Shown piece after piece: positions 34,863 to 42,949 of a stretch of 64,000 nucleotides of DNA. The stretch is from Saprospiraceae bacterium. Its GTDB lineage: Bacteria > Bacteroidota > Bacteroidia > Chitinophagales > Saprospiraceae. The translations under genes were made by a program, and so were the position numbers. A model generated the notes under the pieces. It saw nothing but the letters and a program-made list of their open reading frames with translations. It searched no databases and had not been told where the DNA came from. Location: contig JADKCF010000002.1 of assembly GCA_016714765.1 (NCBI GenBank), positions 62,001 to 126,000 of the forward strand, given 5' to 3'. Position 1 is the stretch's first letter. Every line of letters begins with the position of its first letter.

Positions 34863-35255
34863 ATGAATTTCAAGAGCATATATGTAATTCTATTAGTAAT
34901 TTTTATAACCCCAAATTACACTTTTGCTCAGAAAGCACTTAAAAAACAAGGTGACATTTTTTTTGAAGCCGGCCATTTTTCATCAGCTTTAAATGCCTAC
35001 AAAGCGTATAAAAAAACAGAAAAAGATCCCCAGCTATTGATCAAAAGAGGTCTGTGTTATTTATATACCAATAAACCGGATGCATGTCTTAGGGACATGG
35101 TAGCAGCGCATCAGCTCAAATCACTGGACAACAAACGGTATAAGTATTCAGCAATGGCTTATTTTAAAATGGGCGATTATGTAGAAGCTGCTAAATTTTA
35201 TAAAAGCTACCTGAATACGTTAAAGCAAGATGATCCGATTGGAAAAAAACGGTAG
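34863..35255 (+). CDS. PorE-like protein, N-terminal TPR part (frameshifted near 35246)
   Basis: A signal peptide (IYVILLVIFITPNYTFAQ) followed by TPR-like helices (ALKKQGDIFFEAGHFSSALN, AMAYFKMGDYVEAAKFYKSY). The frame ends early at TAG 35253-35255 after DDPIGKKR. One base added to the A7 tract at 35243-35249 would continue as GKKTVDEIRRCGYAKNNKFM and join the frame that runs to 37039, giving about 725 residues. The split is therefore most likely a sequence error. See the next entry for the rest of the protein. Confidence 0.8.
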   Translation: MNFKSIYVILLVIFITPNYTFAQKALKKQGDIFFEAGHFSSALNAYKAYKKTEKDPQLLIKRGLCYLYTNKPDACLRDMVAAHQLKSLDNKRYKYSAMAYFKMGDYVEAAKFYKSYLNTLKQDDPIGKKR

Positions 35256-35296
35256 ACGAAATCAGACGCTGCGGCTATGCCAAAAATAATAAGTTT

Positions 35297-37039
35297 ATGC
35301 CACAGTTCGCTTTTGTCGAAAATCTTGGGGGCAATGTAAACACAGAATTTGATGAGTACAGCCCGGCACAAAGCCCTACCAGACAAGGCAGATATTATTT
35401 TTCATCAGCCCGGACAGAAACTAACGGAGGTCTGAGAGATATCAACGGATTGGAGGATGTGGTCAGAGGGCACTATCTTGCAGATATGTTTCAGGTAGAT
35501 TTACAGGAAGGCAATTGGTCTACTGTTTTACCATTCGAACCCTTACTCAACAGTCCAAAACATGACATATTGCAGGACTTTTCTACGGATGGGTCAGTTG
35601 TTTATTTTATTAAAAGCACAGACAAAAAAAACGGCGTGCTTTATACCGATACTTTTAACCTTGAGAGAGATTCCGGCAGATTGCTAGTCCCTGTCACATC
35701 ACTAACCTTTAAGGCTGAAATGGGAGATAAAGACCTTTTTGTTTTTAATGACAGTCTAATCTTATTTGCGTCCAGCAGGGAAGGCGGTTTCGGAGGTTAT
35801 GATCTGTATTACAGTATCAAAAAGGACAGCTTATGGCAAGAACCCATAAACCTTGGAAAAAACATCAATACTTTTGCCAATGAAGTTTCTCCATTTATAG
35901 TCAAAAACGGCAGTACTATATACTTTTCATCAGACAGGCCCGAAACACTTGGTGGATATGATATTTTTAAAGCAATATATGATGTAAAGAATGATTGGAA
36001 TGCGGTGACAAATTTATCAGTACCTGTCAATTCGCCAGGTGATGATCTGGATATAGAATTATCAGCAGACGGCATGACTGCTATCTTTGCATCCGATCGC
36101 GTAGAGTCAAAAGGAGGTTTAGATCTATATATGGCATACTTTAAGGATCAGGTGATCGAACAGCTCGATTTTGTAGATATGCCTCTATTTATACCTTTGA
36201 TATCTGACAGTACGGGTGCTATTGAGCAAAACTATGATCAGGTATCTCAGGCTAAACAGGGAGTAGAAAGCAATTTGGATGTAAAAGAATACATCAGTAA
36301 ACCCCTACTGTTTACAGACAACGATGATATCCTAAATCCTTCAAATGTAATCCAGATCAAAAAACTTGCTGATTTGATGATTATATATCCTGAAGCACAT
36401 GTTTTGCTTTCTAGCCATTACATACCTGAAAGCAGAGCTGAAATAGATTTGTACTTTTCTATAAAAAGATCAGAAAAAGTGGCGGATCAGCTCATCAGTG
36501 CCGGCATCAGTGCCCATAGGATACATATGCAGGGGTGTGGATCTAATTTTCCGCTCGCACTTCCCATTATCAACGGTATACCTTCAACCCTTGCAGCCAG
36601 GACCAACAAAAGAGTCGATGTAGATATTCTAAACGTGGATCCTAAGTTTATCAAAGTGAGGTATGACATTCCGGCAGTTGCATTACAGTATAGAGATACT
36701 TTGTGGGATCAGTTTGCGGCAAACAACCAGGGAGTAACTTTTAGGGTGGTGCTGGCAAAAGCTGTACAAATGCTAAAAAGTGAGGCGCTCTTATTTAGAA
36801 AAGATGGAATAGTCCAAAAAGCTGGACATGAAAACCAATATACCTATACTTTAGGCAATTTTGTGAGGTACACGGAGGCCAAAGATCTCATTGTAAAGCT
36901 CGCTGAAAATTTTGGTAATACGGATAGCAAAATAGTCCCTTTCTACAGAGGTGTGGAAATGATAAATAAGGACATTAATAAAGAGGCCGCCAGATATCCG
37001 GAGTTGCAGCTCTTTTTGGATACAGAAAATAAAGAATAA
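35297..37039 (+). CDS. PorE-like protein, PD40 and OmpA-like part (continuation of 34863)
   Basis: The in-frame continuation begins near 35251, before the first ATG. It shows PD40 repeats (FDEYSPAQSPTRQGRYYFSS, NEVSPFIVKNGSTIYFSSDR, DLDIELSADGMTAIFASDR), typical of WD40-like propellers. Then comes an OmpA-like peptidoglycan-binding region (VIQIKKLADLMIIYPEAHVL, SIKRSEKVADQLISAGISAH and ARTNKRVDVDIL), and finally a SPOR-like repeat (YTYTLGNFVRYTEAKDLIVK). TPR-PD40-OmpA order resembles PorE and related envelope proteins of T9SS-bearing bacteria. Here the C-terminal SPOR-like addition is unlike canonical PorE, so a generic OmpA-family envelope protein is equally possible. The envelope attachment role is inferred. 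Confidence 0.78.
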   Translation: MPQFAFVENLGGNVNTEFDEYSPAQSPTRQGRYYFSSARTETNGGLRDINGLEDVVRGHYLADMFQVDLQEGNWSTVLPFEPLLNSPKHDILQDFSTDGSVVYFIKSTDKKNGVLYTDTFNLERDSGRLLVPVTSLTFKAEMGDKDLFVFNDSLILFASSREGGFGGYDLYYSIKKDSLWQEPINLGKNINTFANEVSPFIVKNGSTIYFSSDRPETLGGYDIFKAIYDVKNDWNAVTNLSVPVNSPGDDLDIELSADGMTAIFASDRVESKGGLDLYMAYFKDQVIEQLDFVDMPLFIPLISDSTGAIEQNYDQVSQAKQGVESNLDVKEYISKPLLFTDNDDILNPSNVIQIKKLADLMIIYPEAHVLLSSHYIPESRAEIDLYFSIKRSEKVADQLISAGISAHRIHMQGCGSNFPLALPIINGIPSTLAARTNKRVDVDILNVDPKFIKVRYDIPAVALQYRDTLWDQFAANNQGVTFRVVLAKAVQMLKSEALLFRKDGIVQKAGHENQYTYTLGNFVRYTEAKDLIVKLAENFGNTDSKIVPFYRGVEMINKDINKEAARYPELQLFLDTENKE

Positions 37040-37042
37040 GAT

Positions 37043-37633
37043 TTAGTCTTCGAGAGATTCAAATATTTTGTCAAGATTTTCAAATGATTTTACTCCTGTT
37101 TTTTCCTCATGGCCACCACGCAAAATGAGGCCATAAAAATTGAGCGCATCCATCATTTCTTCTAATTCTTCGACATTAAAATGAAAATCAAGAAACACAT
37201 TTTTTCCTGTTATTAGTTGATTGCATTCCATAATATCGTCAGTAGTAAGTTCTGAAAAGTGCTTTTCTGAACGCAGCACCGGAAAATCTACCCCACTAAA
37301 ATCGATATTGTGAATATTTTCGAATATAAAATCTTTGAAAACGGGAACACCGAATGTGGTAGTATAAGTGGAAAAAGCTCCAAAATGAAGGCATTGGCCA
37401 AGGCCTGTTTTCAAAAGACCGAAAATGTCTTCTTCATTTTGCCAGCCATCCATTTCTAAAACGAAGCCGGGTCCTTCAACCCATTCAGTGATTTCTTTGA
37501 TTTTGGATGGGGCGCAAAACATCTCCGTTCCGGGATTGCAGCAAAACCCTAAATAATCCACGCCCATCGCTGCAAAATACCTTGCATCAGTCAGATTGTT
37601 AACTTTACTGATTTTCACTTTCGATTTGAGCAT
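37043..37633 (-). CDS. Divergent phosphoribosylanthranilate isomerase (TrpF)-like TIM-barrel protein
   Basis: A 196-residue protein whose start (KVKISKVNNLTDARYFAAMG followed by VDYLGFCCNPGTE) and end (GLILRGGHEEKTGVKSFENL) align by eye with TrpF: beta1, alpha1 and the phosphate-binding region. The TrpF catalytic cysteine in K-I-C-G is replaced by Ser9 (KIS), and the aspartate that acts as base is not clear. No other trp gene is nearby. It is probably a TrpF paralogue with altered or lost isomerase activity. It is divergent from the ATL gene, with only 33 bases between the starts, where two promoter elements face each other. Confidence 0.6.
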   Translation of the reverse strand: MLKSKVKISKVNNLTDARYFAAMGVDYLGFCCNPGTEMFCAPSKIKEITEWVEGPGFVLEMDGWQNEEDIFGLLKTGLGQCLHFGAFSTYTTTFGVPVFKDFIFENIHNIDFSGVDFPVLRSEKHFSELTTDDIMECNQLITGKNVFLDFHFNVEELEEMMDALNFYGLILRGGHEEKTGVKSFENLDKIFESLED

Positions 37634-37639
37634 TTGTAT

Positions 37640-37647
37640 TAATTTTG
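37640..37647 (+). promoter_or_regulatory. TAnnTTTG -7 element for the ATL gene
   Basis: TAATTTTG, 19 bases before ATG 37667; the implied leader is very short. It lies two bases from the oppositely directed element at 37650-37657. Confidence 0.5.
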
Positions 37648-37649
37648 GG

Positions 37650-37657
37650 CAAAAGTA
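37650..37657 (-). promoter_or_regulatory. TAnnTTTG -7 element for the TrpF-like gene
   Basis: TACTTTTG on the minus strand, 16 bases before the start codon at 37633. A TTG equivalent (CAA at 37674-37676) lies 16 bases further, slightly short of the usual spacing. Confidence 0.5.
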
Positions 37658-37666
37658 ATCAGACTT

Positions 37667-38035
37667 ATGTCGACAAAAAAGTCCGGAACATCAAAAGATA
37701 TAAAAAGTGAACATTATTTTCAAAGGGTGTACGATATAACTTGCCTTATTCCATATGGTAGGGTGAGTACATACGGAGCTATAGCTGATTTTTTAGCATT
37801 AGGTTCTGCCAGAATGGTAGGATGGGCACTGAACCATTGCCATAGTGCAGACACAATCATACCTGCACATCGAGTAGTCAATCGTAAAGGTGAGTTGTCG
37901 GGTCGGTTGCATTTTGCAACACCTGAGTTAATGAAAGAAAGGCTGGAGTCTGAAGGTATCAGCATATCAGAGGACGATAAAGTAGTCAAAATGGAAGAAC
38001 TTTTCTGGCATCCCAGAGAACTTGAGAATTATTAG
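37667..38035 (+). CDS. MGMT-family alkyltransferase-like protein (ATL)
   Basis: A 122-residue member of the O6-alkylguanine alkyltransferase family with YGRVSTYGAIADFLALGSAR (DNA-binding helix-turn-helix with arginine finger) and the active-site loop. In true alkyltransferases the loop is P-C-H-R-V; here it is IPAHRVVNRKGELSGR, with Ala67 in place of the acceptor cysteine. ATL proteins without the cysteine bind alkylated guanines and hand the lesion to nucleotide excision repair instead of repairing it. E. coli has Trp at this position. This assignment follows directly from the missing cysteine; the repair role is family knowledge. Confidence 0.88.
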   Translation: MSTKKSGTSKDIKSEHYFQRVYDITCLIPYGRVSTYGAIADFLALGSARMVGWALNHCHSADTIIPAHRVVNRKGELSGRLHFATPELMKERLESEGISISEDDKVVKMEELFWHPRELENY

Positions 38036-38176
38036 TTTACCACTTACTTCGATTTAAAATACTCTCTTATCTTTATTAACATTCATTTAGATGCGGCTGG
38101 GGAAAAATAATCTATCTATCACACAATAATTTTCGCAATAAATGCTTTATAGATTTTAAAATAAATGTTTTTACAA

Positions 38177-38599
38177 ATGCACAAATCTTTTATAGTCTTG
38201 GTTTTAATTTTGGCTGGCAAGATAGCCATGGCGCAATCACCGGTAGGCATCTGGAAAAACCTGGATGATACGGACGGCAAAGAAAAGTCCCATATAGAGA
38301 TTTATGAGCATAAAGGTAAGCTTCGTGCAAAAGTCATCAAGTTGCTGCCGGCAGCTACCATTACTAAATGCGATGCCTGTACCGGTCCTAACAAAGGAAA
38401 AGCGTTGGTAGGGTTGGACATCGTATGGGATCTTCAAAAAAATGGTAATATCTGGGAAGGTGGTCAAATCCTGGATCCTAAAAAAGGTAAAATTTACGAT
38501 TGTAAAATAGAAATGGATGGTAAGGACAAACTGAATGTCAGAGGATTTATGGGTGTATCGATATTTGGCAGAACCCAGGTATGGTATAAGGTAAAATAG
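38177..38599 (+). CDS. DUF2147 domain-containing secreted protein
   Basis: A 141-residue protein with a signal peptide (SFIVLVLILAGKIAMAQ) and the DUF2147 pattern: SPVGIWKNLDDTDGKEKSHI, IYEHKGKLRAKVIKLLP, a Cys-x2-Cys (KCDACTG) and WEGGQILDPKKGKIYDCKI, ending GRTQVWYKVK. DUF2147 proteins are small exported lipocalin-like proteins of unknown role, common in Bacteroidota. The start ATG 38177 is preferred over 38165 because it places a basic residue directly before the signal core. Confidence 0.85.
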   Translation: MHKSFIVLVLILAGKIAMAQSPVGIWKNLDDTDGKEKSHIEIYEHKGKLRAKVIKLLPAATITKCDACTGPNKGKALVGLDIVWDLQKNGNIWEGGQILDPKKGKIYDCKIEMDGKDKLNVRGFMGVSIFGRTQVWYKVK

Positions 38600-38681
38600 G
38601 CCTCCGAAAGCACAATAAATCCTACAAAAAATTAGTTTAAAATGTAACCTAAATTTATTTAATCACCCACAAATCCAATGC

Positions 38682-38891
38682 ATGGCACACACCTACACTA
38701 ACCTTCAAATGATCCGGTATATTTTTAAAGAAATGGACATCTTTGACAAGTTTGAAATGGAATTTGCAATGGAAGATGACAGTACTTTACTGGATGAATA
38801 CACTCAACTGAAAGAAGGATTGTCCGCTTTGCCACAAGCCACTTTCAGCCCTAAAAAGTCAAGTATTGATGCTATACTGGCATATGTATGA
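38682..38891 (+). CDS. Small conserved hypothetical protein, 69 aa
   Basis: A short acidic protein with an N-terminal helix (NLQMIRYIFKEMDIFDKFEM), a second helix with E-Y-x-x-L-K-x-x-L, and a C-terminal SPKKSSIDAILAYV. That last motif is one I recall from small proteins in many Bacteroidota, where it follows an anti-sigma-like helix pair. It has no signal peptide and no transmembrane segment. The function is unknown. It stands alone between DUF2147 and the convergent murQ gene. Its clear family pattern supports a true gene despite the short length. Confidence 0.65.
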   Translation: MAHTYTNLQMIRYIFKEMDIFDKFEMEFAMEDDSTLLDEYTQLKEGLSALPQATFSPKKSSIDAILAYV

Positions 38892-38941
38892 CTGTATAAA
38901 CAATGATATTTTAGCTTTAACAAATCGGGATAGCCTCATAT

Positions 38942-39757
38942 TCACTCGGACTTACTAAAGAAAGCTTCTGTAGCTTTACGTACGCTTCCGTGTTTAAGTA
39001 AACTCGCCTTGGCTTCTTCATATGTGAGACCTGTATTATTGGCTACCATAAGCACACCTCTATCTACCAGCTTGTCATTGCTGAGTTGCATATCCACCAT
39101 TCTGTTGTCCAATACACGACCAAGTTTTATCATAACACAAGTACTGATCATATTGAGTATCAGTTTCTGTGCTGTGCCGGCTTTCATGCGGGTACTTCCG
39201 GTGACGTACTCTGGACCTACCACTACTTCTATCGGAAACCTGGCGACAGCAGATAAAGGAGATTGTGGATTGCAACTGATACTTCCTGTCACTATATTAT
39301 GAATATTTGCTGTTTTCAGACCATTCAGTACATAAGGTGTGGTGCCAGAAGCAGCAATGCCAATTAAAACATCACGCTCATTTATGTGATAGTGGCACAG
39401 ATCTTTCCATGCCTGCCCGGGGTCATCCTCAGCTTTTTCGACACTATTACGCAAGGCAGAGTCTCCGCCTGCAATTAGGCCTATCACCCAGTCTTTTGGT
39501 ACCCCATATGTTGGCGGACACTCAGATGCATCCAGGACACCCAGCCTTCCACTGGTACCTGCTCCTATGTAAAACAGTCTCCCTCCAGTGATCATTTTAT
39601 CTGCTATGATATCTGCTAGTGGAGCAATCTGGTTTATAGATTGACTTACGGCAAGTGCTACTTTTTGATCCTCAGTATTGATATCAGTCAAAATTTCTAA
39701 TGTAGATTTATTTTGCAGATTACGGTAATTAGATTCAGATTCTGTGATGCGTGTCAT
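38942..39757 (-). CDS. murQ: N-acetylmuramic acid 6-phosphate etherase
   Basis: This 271-residue SIS-domain enzyme shows LFYIGAGTSGRLGVLDASEC and then PPTYG, GLIAGGDSALRNSVEKAEDD with catalytic-glutamate candidates, and VVVGPEYVTGSTRMKAGTAQ. MurQ cleaves the lactyl ether of MurNAc-6-phosphate to give GlcNAc-6-phosphate and D-lactate in peptidoglycan recycling. It is slightly shorter than E. coli MurQ (298). It lies 10 bases downstream of a sodium:solute symporter gene on the same strand, so the pair may import and then process MurNAc-type sugars. No MurNAc kinase (AnmK, AmgK or MurK type) is seen in the window. Confidence 0.93.
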   Translation of the reverse strand: MTRITESESNYRNLQNKSTLEILTDINTEDQKVALAVSQSINQIAPLADIIADKMITGGRLFYIGAGTSGRLGVLDASECPPTYGVPKDWVIGLIAGGDSALRNSVEKAEDDPGQAWKDLCHYHINERDVLIGIAASGTTPYVLNGLKTANIHNIVTGSISCNPQSPLSAVARFPIEVVVGPEYVTGSTRMKAGTAQKLILNMISTCVMIKLGRVLDNRMVDMQLSNDKLVDRGVLMVANNTGLTYEEAKASLLKHGSVRKATEAFFSKSE

Positions 39758-39767
39758 AATGAGTCAA

Positions 39768-41288
39768 TTAGTTTGATTGTTTTTTTGAGATTAACCACAG
39801 TCCTGCAAAAGTAATCAAGCCATTAAGTATTAAAATCTCAATGCCTATCTTAAAACCCGAAAAAATCGTATCCGACAACTGAATCAGAGATGCTGCGGCA
39901 ACCTCATTCAAAGCCAATTTTTTTGCAAACCACTCGGCATTATTAATAAGATCAATCGCTAAAATGATAAACGGTGATAGTATACACACATATAAAGCCC
40001 ACTTATCCTTAAGAATGCGCCTCGTAAAAATGCCGAAAGCAAACAAACCTAGCAGCGGACCGTATGTATACCCTGCCAGTTTCAGGATGACATCTATGAT
40101 AGATTTATCATCGATCCACTTAAATATTAAGACGCAGAAAAAAAATAGTATAGCAAAACAAAGATGAACCGCAAGTCTGGTTTTACGTTTTTGTTTATCA
40201 GATGTCAATGCATCTTTTTGCATACCCAAAATGTCTATACAAAAAGAAGAAGTCATTGCCGTCAATGCTCCATCGGCACTAGGGAAAAGGGCTGAAATTA
40301 GTCCTATGATAAAAATGATACCAATAGCAGAGCTCAGATATCCACCTAAAGCAATAGAGGGGAAAATATCATCACCTTTGAATACTATATTGTTTTGGGC
40401 AGCAAATAAATACAACAATCCACCTAACATCAAAAACAAGACATTGACTATCAGCAAAACCGAGGCTAGTGTGATGACATTTTTTTGAGACCCTCCAAGT
40501 GTTTTTACACTGATGTTTTTTTGCATCATTTCCTGATCCAAGCCGGTCATTGCGATAGTTATAAAAGCACCGCCTAAAATTTGTTTCAGAAAAAAGCCTG
40601 ATGCCTTGAAGTCAGTATTAAAAATATGGGTATATCCTTTGGCCGACAAAGCTGAAAATGTATCCCCTATCCCCATGTTCATTTGATTCATCAAGGCAAT
40701 GATACAAATAACCAGTCCTCCCAGCATAAAAGAAGTCTGAAGGGTGTCTGTGTACACAATGGTTTTTACACCCCCCTCAAAAGTGTACAGCAAAATCAGA
40801 AGCAACATGACAAATGCAGTTGCAATAAACGGAATTCCCATAGCATCCAGGATAAATATCTGAAGTATATTGATGACCAGAAACATACGTGCAGTAGCTC
40901 CCAGGGTTCGGGATATAATAAAAAAAAGTGCCCCTGTTTTGTATGATACCGGACCGAAACGATCTTCCAGAAATCTGTATATTGAAGTCAGGTTCATACG
41001 ATAATACAAAGGAAGCAGAATGAAGGCAATAGCAAAGTATCCAATAAAATAACCAATTACCACCTGATAATATCCGAATGCACCTGCTCCTACTGTACCA
41101 GGTACACTTACAAAAGTAACGCCGCTGAGTGAAGTGCCCACCATACCAAAGGCAACCAGCATCCAGTTACTGTTTCGGTTGCCTATAAAAAACGAATCGT
41201 TGTCGGAGTTTTTGGAAGTATACCAGGCAACAGCCAGCAAAAGTAAAAAGTACCCGAATACGAATGAAAAAAGTATATATGGAGGCAT
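39768..41288 (-). CDS. Sodium:solute symporter (SSS family), linked to murQ
   Basis: A 506-residue protein with about 13 membrane helices. It shows the SSS/LeuT-fold features NSNWMLVAFGMVGTSLSGVT followed by FVSVPGTVGAGAFGYYQ, FLEDRFGPVSYKTGALFF and FPSADGALTAMTSSFCIDIL (helix 8 region with sodium-site serines). Substrates in this family include sugars, amino acids, sialic acid and proline. The immediate murQ neighbour favours MurNAc, anhydroMurNAc or a muropeptide sugar, which is inference. No promoter was recognised upstream. Confidence 0.88.
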   Translation of the reverse strand: MPPYILFSFVFGYFLLLLAVAWYTSKNSDNDSFFIGNRNSNWMLVAFGMVGTSLSGVTFVSVPGTVGAGAFGYYQVVIGYFIGYFAIAFILLPLYYRMNLTSIYRFLEDRFGPVSYKTGALFFIISRTLGATARMFLVINILQIFILDAMGIPFIATAFVMLLLILLYTFEGGVKTIVYTDTLQTSFMLGGLVICIIALMNQMNMGIGDTFSALSAKGYTHIFNTDFKASGFFLKQILGGAFITIAMTGLDQEMMQKNISVKTLGGSQKNVITLASVLLIVNVLFLMLGGLLYLFAAQNNIVFKGDDIFPSIALGGYLSSAIGIIFIIGLISALFPSADGALTAMTSSFCIDILGMQKDALTSDKQKRKTRLAVHLCFAILFFFCVLIFKWIDDKSIIDVILKLAGYTYGPLLGLFAFGIFTRRILKDKWALYVCILSPFIILAIDLINNAEWFAKKLALNEVAAASLIQLSDTIFSGFKIGIEILILNGLITFAGLWLISKKQSN

Positions 41289-41457
41289 AATCGCTGTTGT
41301 CTTTTTTAAAATATCGGCGAAAGATATAAAATATTAGTTACAGAAGAAGTACTTTTTATACCAAATGGGATATTCCCTGGGGTCAAAATATGACAACAAT
41401 CAACCTAAGGGGTGTTGTAAGTCTTAATAAAATTATATCGGCAATATTACCTTTGAT

Positions 41458-41465
41458 TATATTTG
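41458..41465 (+). promoter_or_regulatory. TAnnTTTG -7 element for tnaA
   Basis: TATATTTG, 22 bases before ATG 41488. A TTG at -33 was not found. No tnaC-like leader peptide is visible, so the E. coli attenuation mechanism is absent. Confidence 0.45.
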
Positions 41466-41487
41466 TACAATAAAATAAATCCAGGAT

Positions 41488-42864
41488 ATGAGTTATAAAA
41501 AATCATGGGCAGAACCCTATAAAATTAAAATGGTGGAGTTGATTAAAATGACCACCCGTAAAGACAGGTTAAAGGCCATTAAAGTTGCCGGATATAATAC
41601 ATTCCTGCTGAGATCCGAAGATGTATATATCGATTTGCTGACTGACAGCGGCACCAATGCTATGAGTGATATCCAGTGGGGAGCCTTTATGACAGGAGAT
41701 GAAGCTTATGCAGGCAGCAAAAGTTTTTTTAAAATGGAAGCGGCTATACAAAAATACTATGGGTATAAATATATCATACCTACCCATCAGGGTCGGGGGG
41801 CAGAAAACATATTGTCTAAAGTCCTGATCAAAAATGGGGATATCATCCCGGGCAATATGTATTTTACTACTACGAGGTTACATCAGGAATTGGCAGGAGG
41901 CATTTTTAAGGATGTTATCATAGAAGAGGCACATGATCCACTGAACGAACACCCATTCAAGGGGAATGTCGATATTCAAAAGCTCCATCAACTTGTGCAA
42001 GAATATGGCTCAGCAAAAATACCTTATATCAGTGTGGCTACCAATGTCAATATGGCCGGAGGGCAACCGATAAGCATGGCCAACCTTAGAGAACTGTACG
42101 CCTATACAAGACAACATGGTATCAGGATAATTCATGACATGACAAGAGTTGCCGAAAACGCATACTTTATTCAGAAGAGGGAAACAGGGTACGCTCATAA
42201 AAGTATAGCAGAGATAGTAAAGGAAATTTGCTCTTACACAGATGGAGCAACGATGAGCGCTAAAAAAGATGCTCTGGTGAATATTGGGGGATTTTTAGCT
42301 ACCAATGAGTGGGATGTATATGAAGAAGCCCGTAATCTGGTTGTGGTATATGAAGGGCTGCATACTTATGGCGGTTTGGCAGGCAGAGACATGGAAGCGA
42401 TTGCTATAGGAATACAAGAAAGCCTCGACGATAACCATCAGCATGCCAGGGTGGGTCAGGTAGAGTACCTCGGACATAAGATGATGGAATACGGCATTCC
42501 AATAGTCAAACCAATAGGAGGGCATGGTATTTTTGTGGATGCAAAATCATTTCTACCACATTTAACTCAGGATCAATATCCAGCCCAGGCTTTGGCAGCA
42601 GAGATATATCTGGACTCAGGTGTCAGAGCAATGGAAAGAGGTGTAGTTTCTGCAGGTAGAAATGAAAACGGGGATAACTACTACCCCAATCTCGAGTTGG
42701 TGAGACTGACCATCCCTCGCAGGGTGTATACACAGGCACATATGGATGTAGTAGCCGAATCAGTTGCCAGTGTTTTTCAAAAGAGAAAAACCATTAAAGG
42801 ACTTAAGATGGTGTATGAACCAAAGTATCTAAGATTTTTTCAGGCACGATTTGAAAAACTCTGA
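41488..42864 (+). CDS. tnaA: Tryptophanase (tryptophan indole-lyase)
   Basis: The 458-residue PLP enzyme of the beta-eliminating lyase family shows LTDSGTNAMSDIQWGAFMTG, IIPTHQGRGAENILSKVLI, TNVNMAGGQPISM, IIHDMTRVAENAYFIQKRE and the PLP-lysine motif TMSAKKDALVNIGGFLA (Lys260 the likely Schiff base). The E-R-G-V-V-S-A-G-R and LVRLTIPRRVYT segments near the C-terminus fit tryptophanase. Tyrosine phenol-lyase is a close relative that cannot be fully excluded without checking the substrate-site residues. The enzyme splits tryptophan into indole, pyruvate and ammonia. No tnaB permease is next to it; an Rrf2 regulator follows 85 bases downstream. Confidence 0.88.
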   Translation: MSYKKSWAEPYKIKMVELIKMTTRKDRLKAIKVAGYNTFLLRSEDVYIDLLTDSGTNAMSDIQWGAFMTGDEAYAGSKSFFKMEAAIQKYYGYKYIIPTHQGRGAENILSKVLIKNGDIIPGNMYFTTTRLHQELAGGIFKDVIIEEAHDPLNEHPFKGNVDIQKLHQLVQEYGSAKIPYISVATNVNMAGGQPISMANLRELYAYTRQHGIRIIHDMTRVAENAYFIQKRETGYAHKSIAEIVKEICSYTDGATMSAKKDALVNIGGFLATNEWDVYEEARNLVVVYEGLHTYGGLAGRDMEAIAIGIQESLDDNHQHARVGQVEYLGHKMMEYGIPIVKPIGGHGIFVDAKSFLPHLTQDQYPAQALAAEIYLDSGVRAMERGVVSAGRNENGDNYYPNLELVRLTIPRRVYTQAHMDVVAESVASVFQKRKTIKGLKMVYEPKYLRFFQARFEKL

Positions 42865-42919
42865 TGTTGGTGTTTTAGCCATGAACAAAAGATGATGCCG
42901 CTTCTAAAAAATTAATGTA

Positions 42920-42927
42920 TACTTTTG
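42920..42927 (+). promoter_or_regulatory. TAnnTTTG -7 element for the Rrf2 gene
   Basis: TACTTTTG followed by CAG, 22 bases before ATG 42950; suggests that the regulator is transcribed on its own. Confidence 0.45.
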
Positions 42928-42949
42928 CAGATCATAAACCAAAACATGC

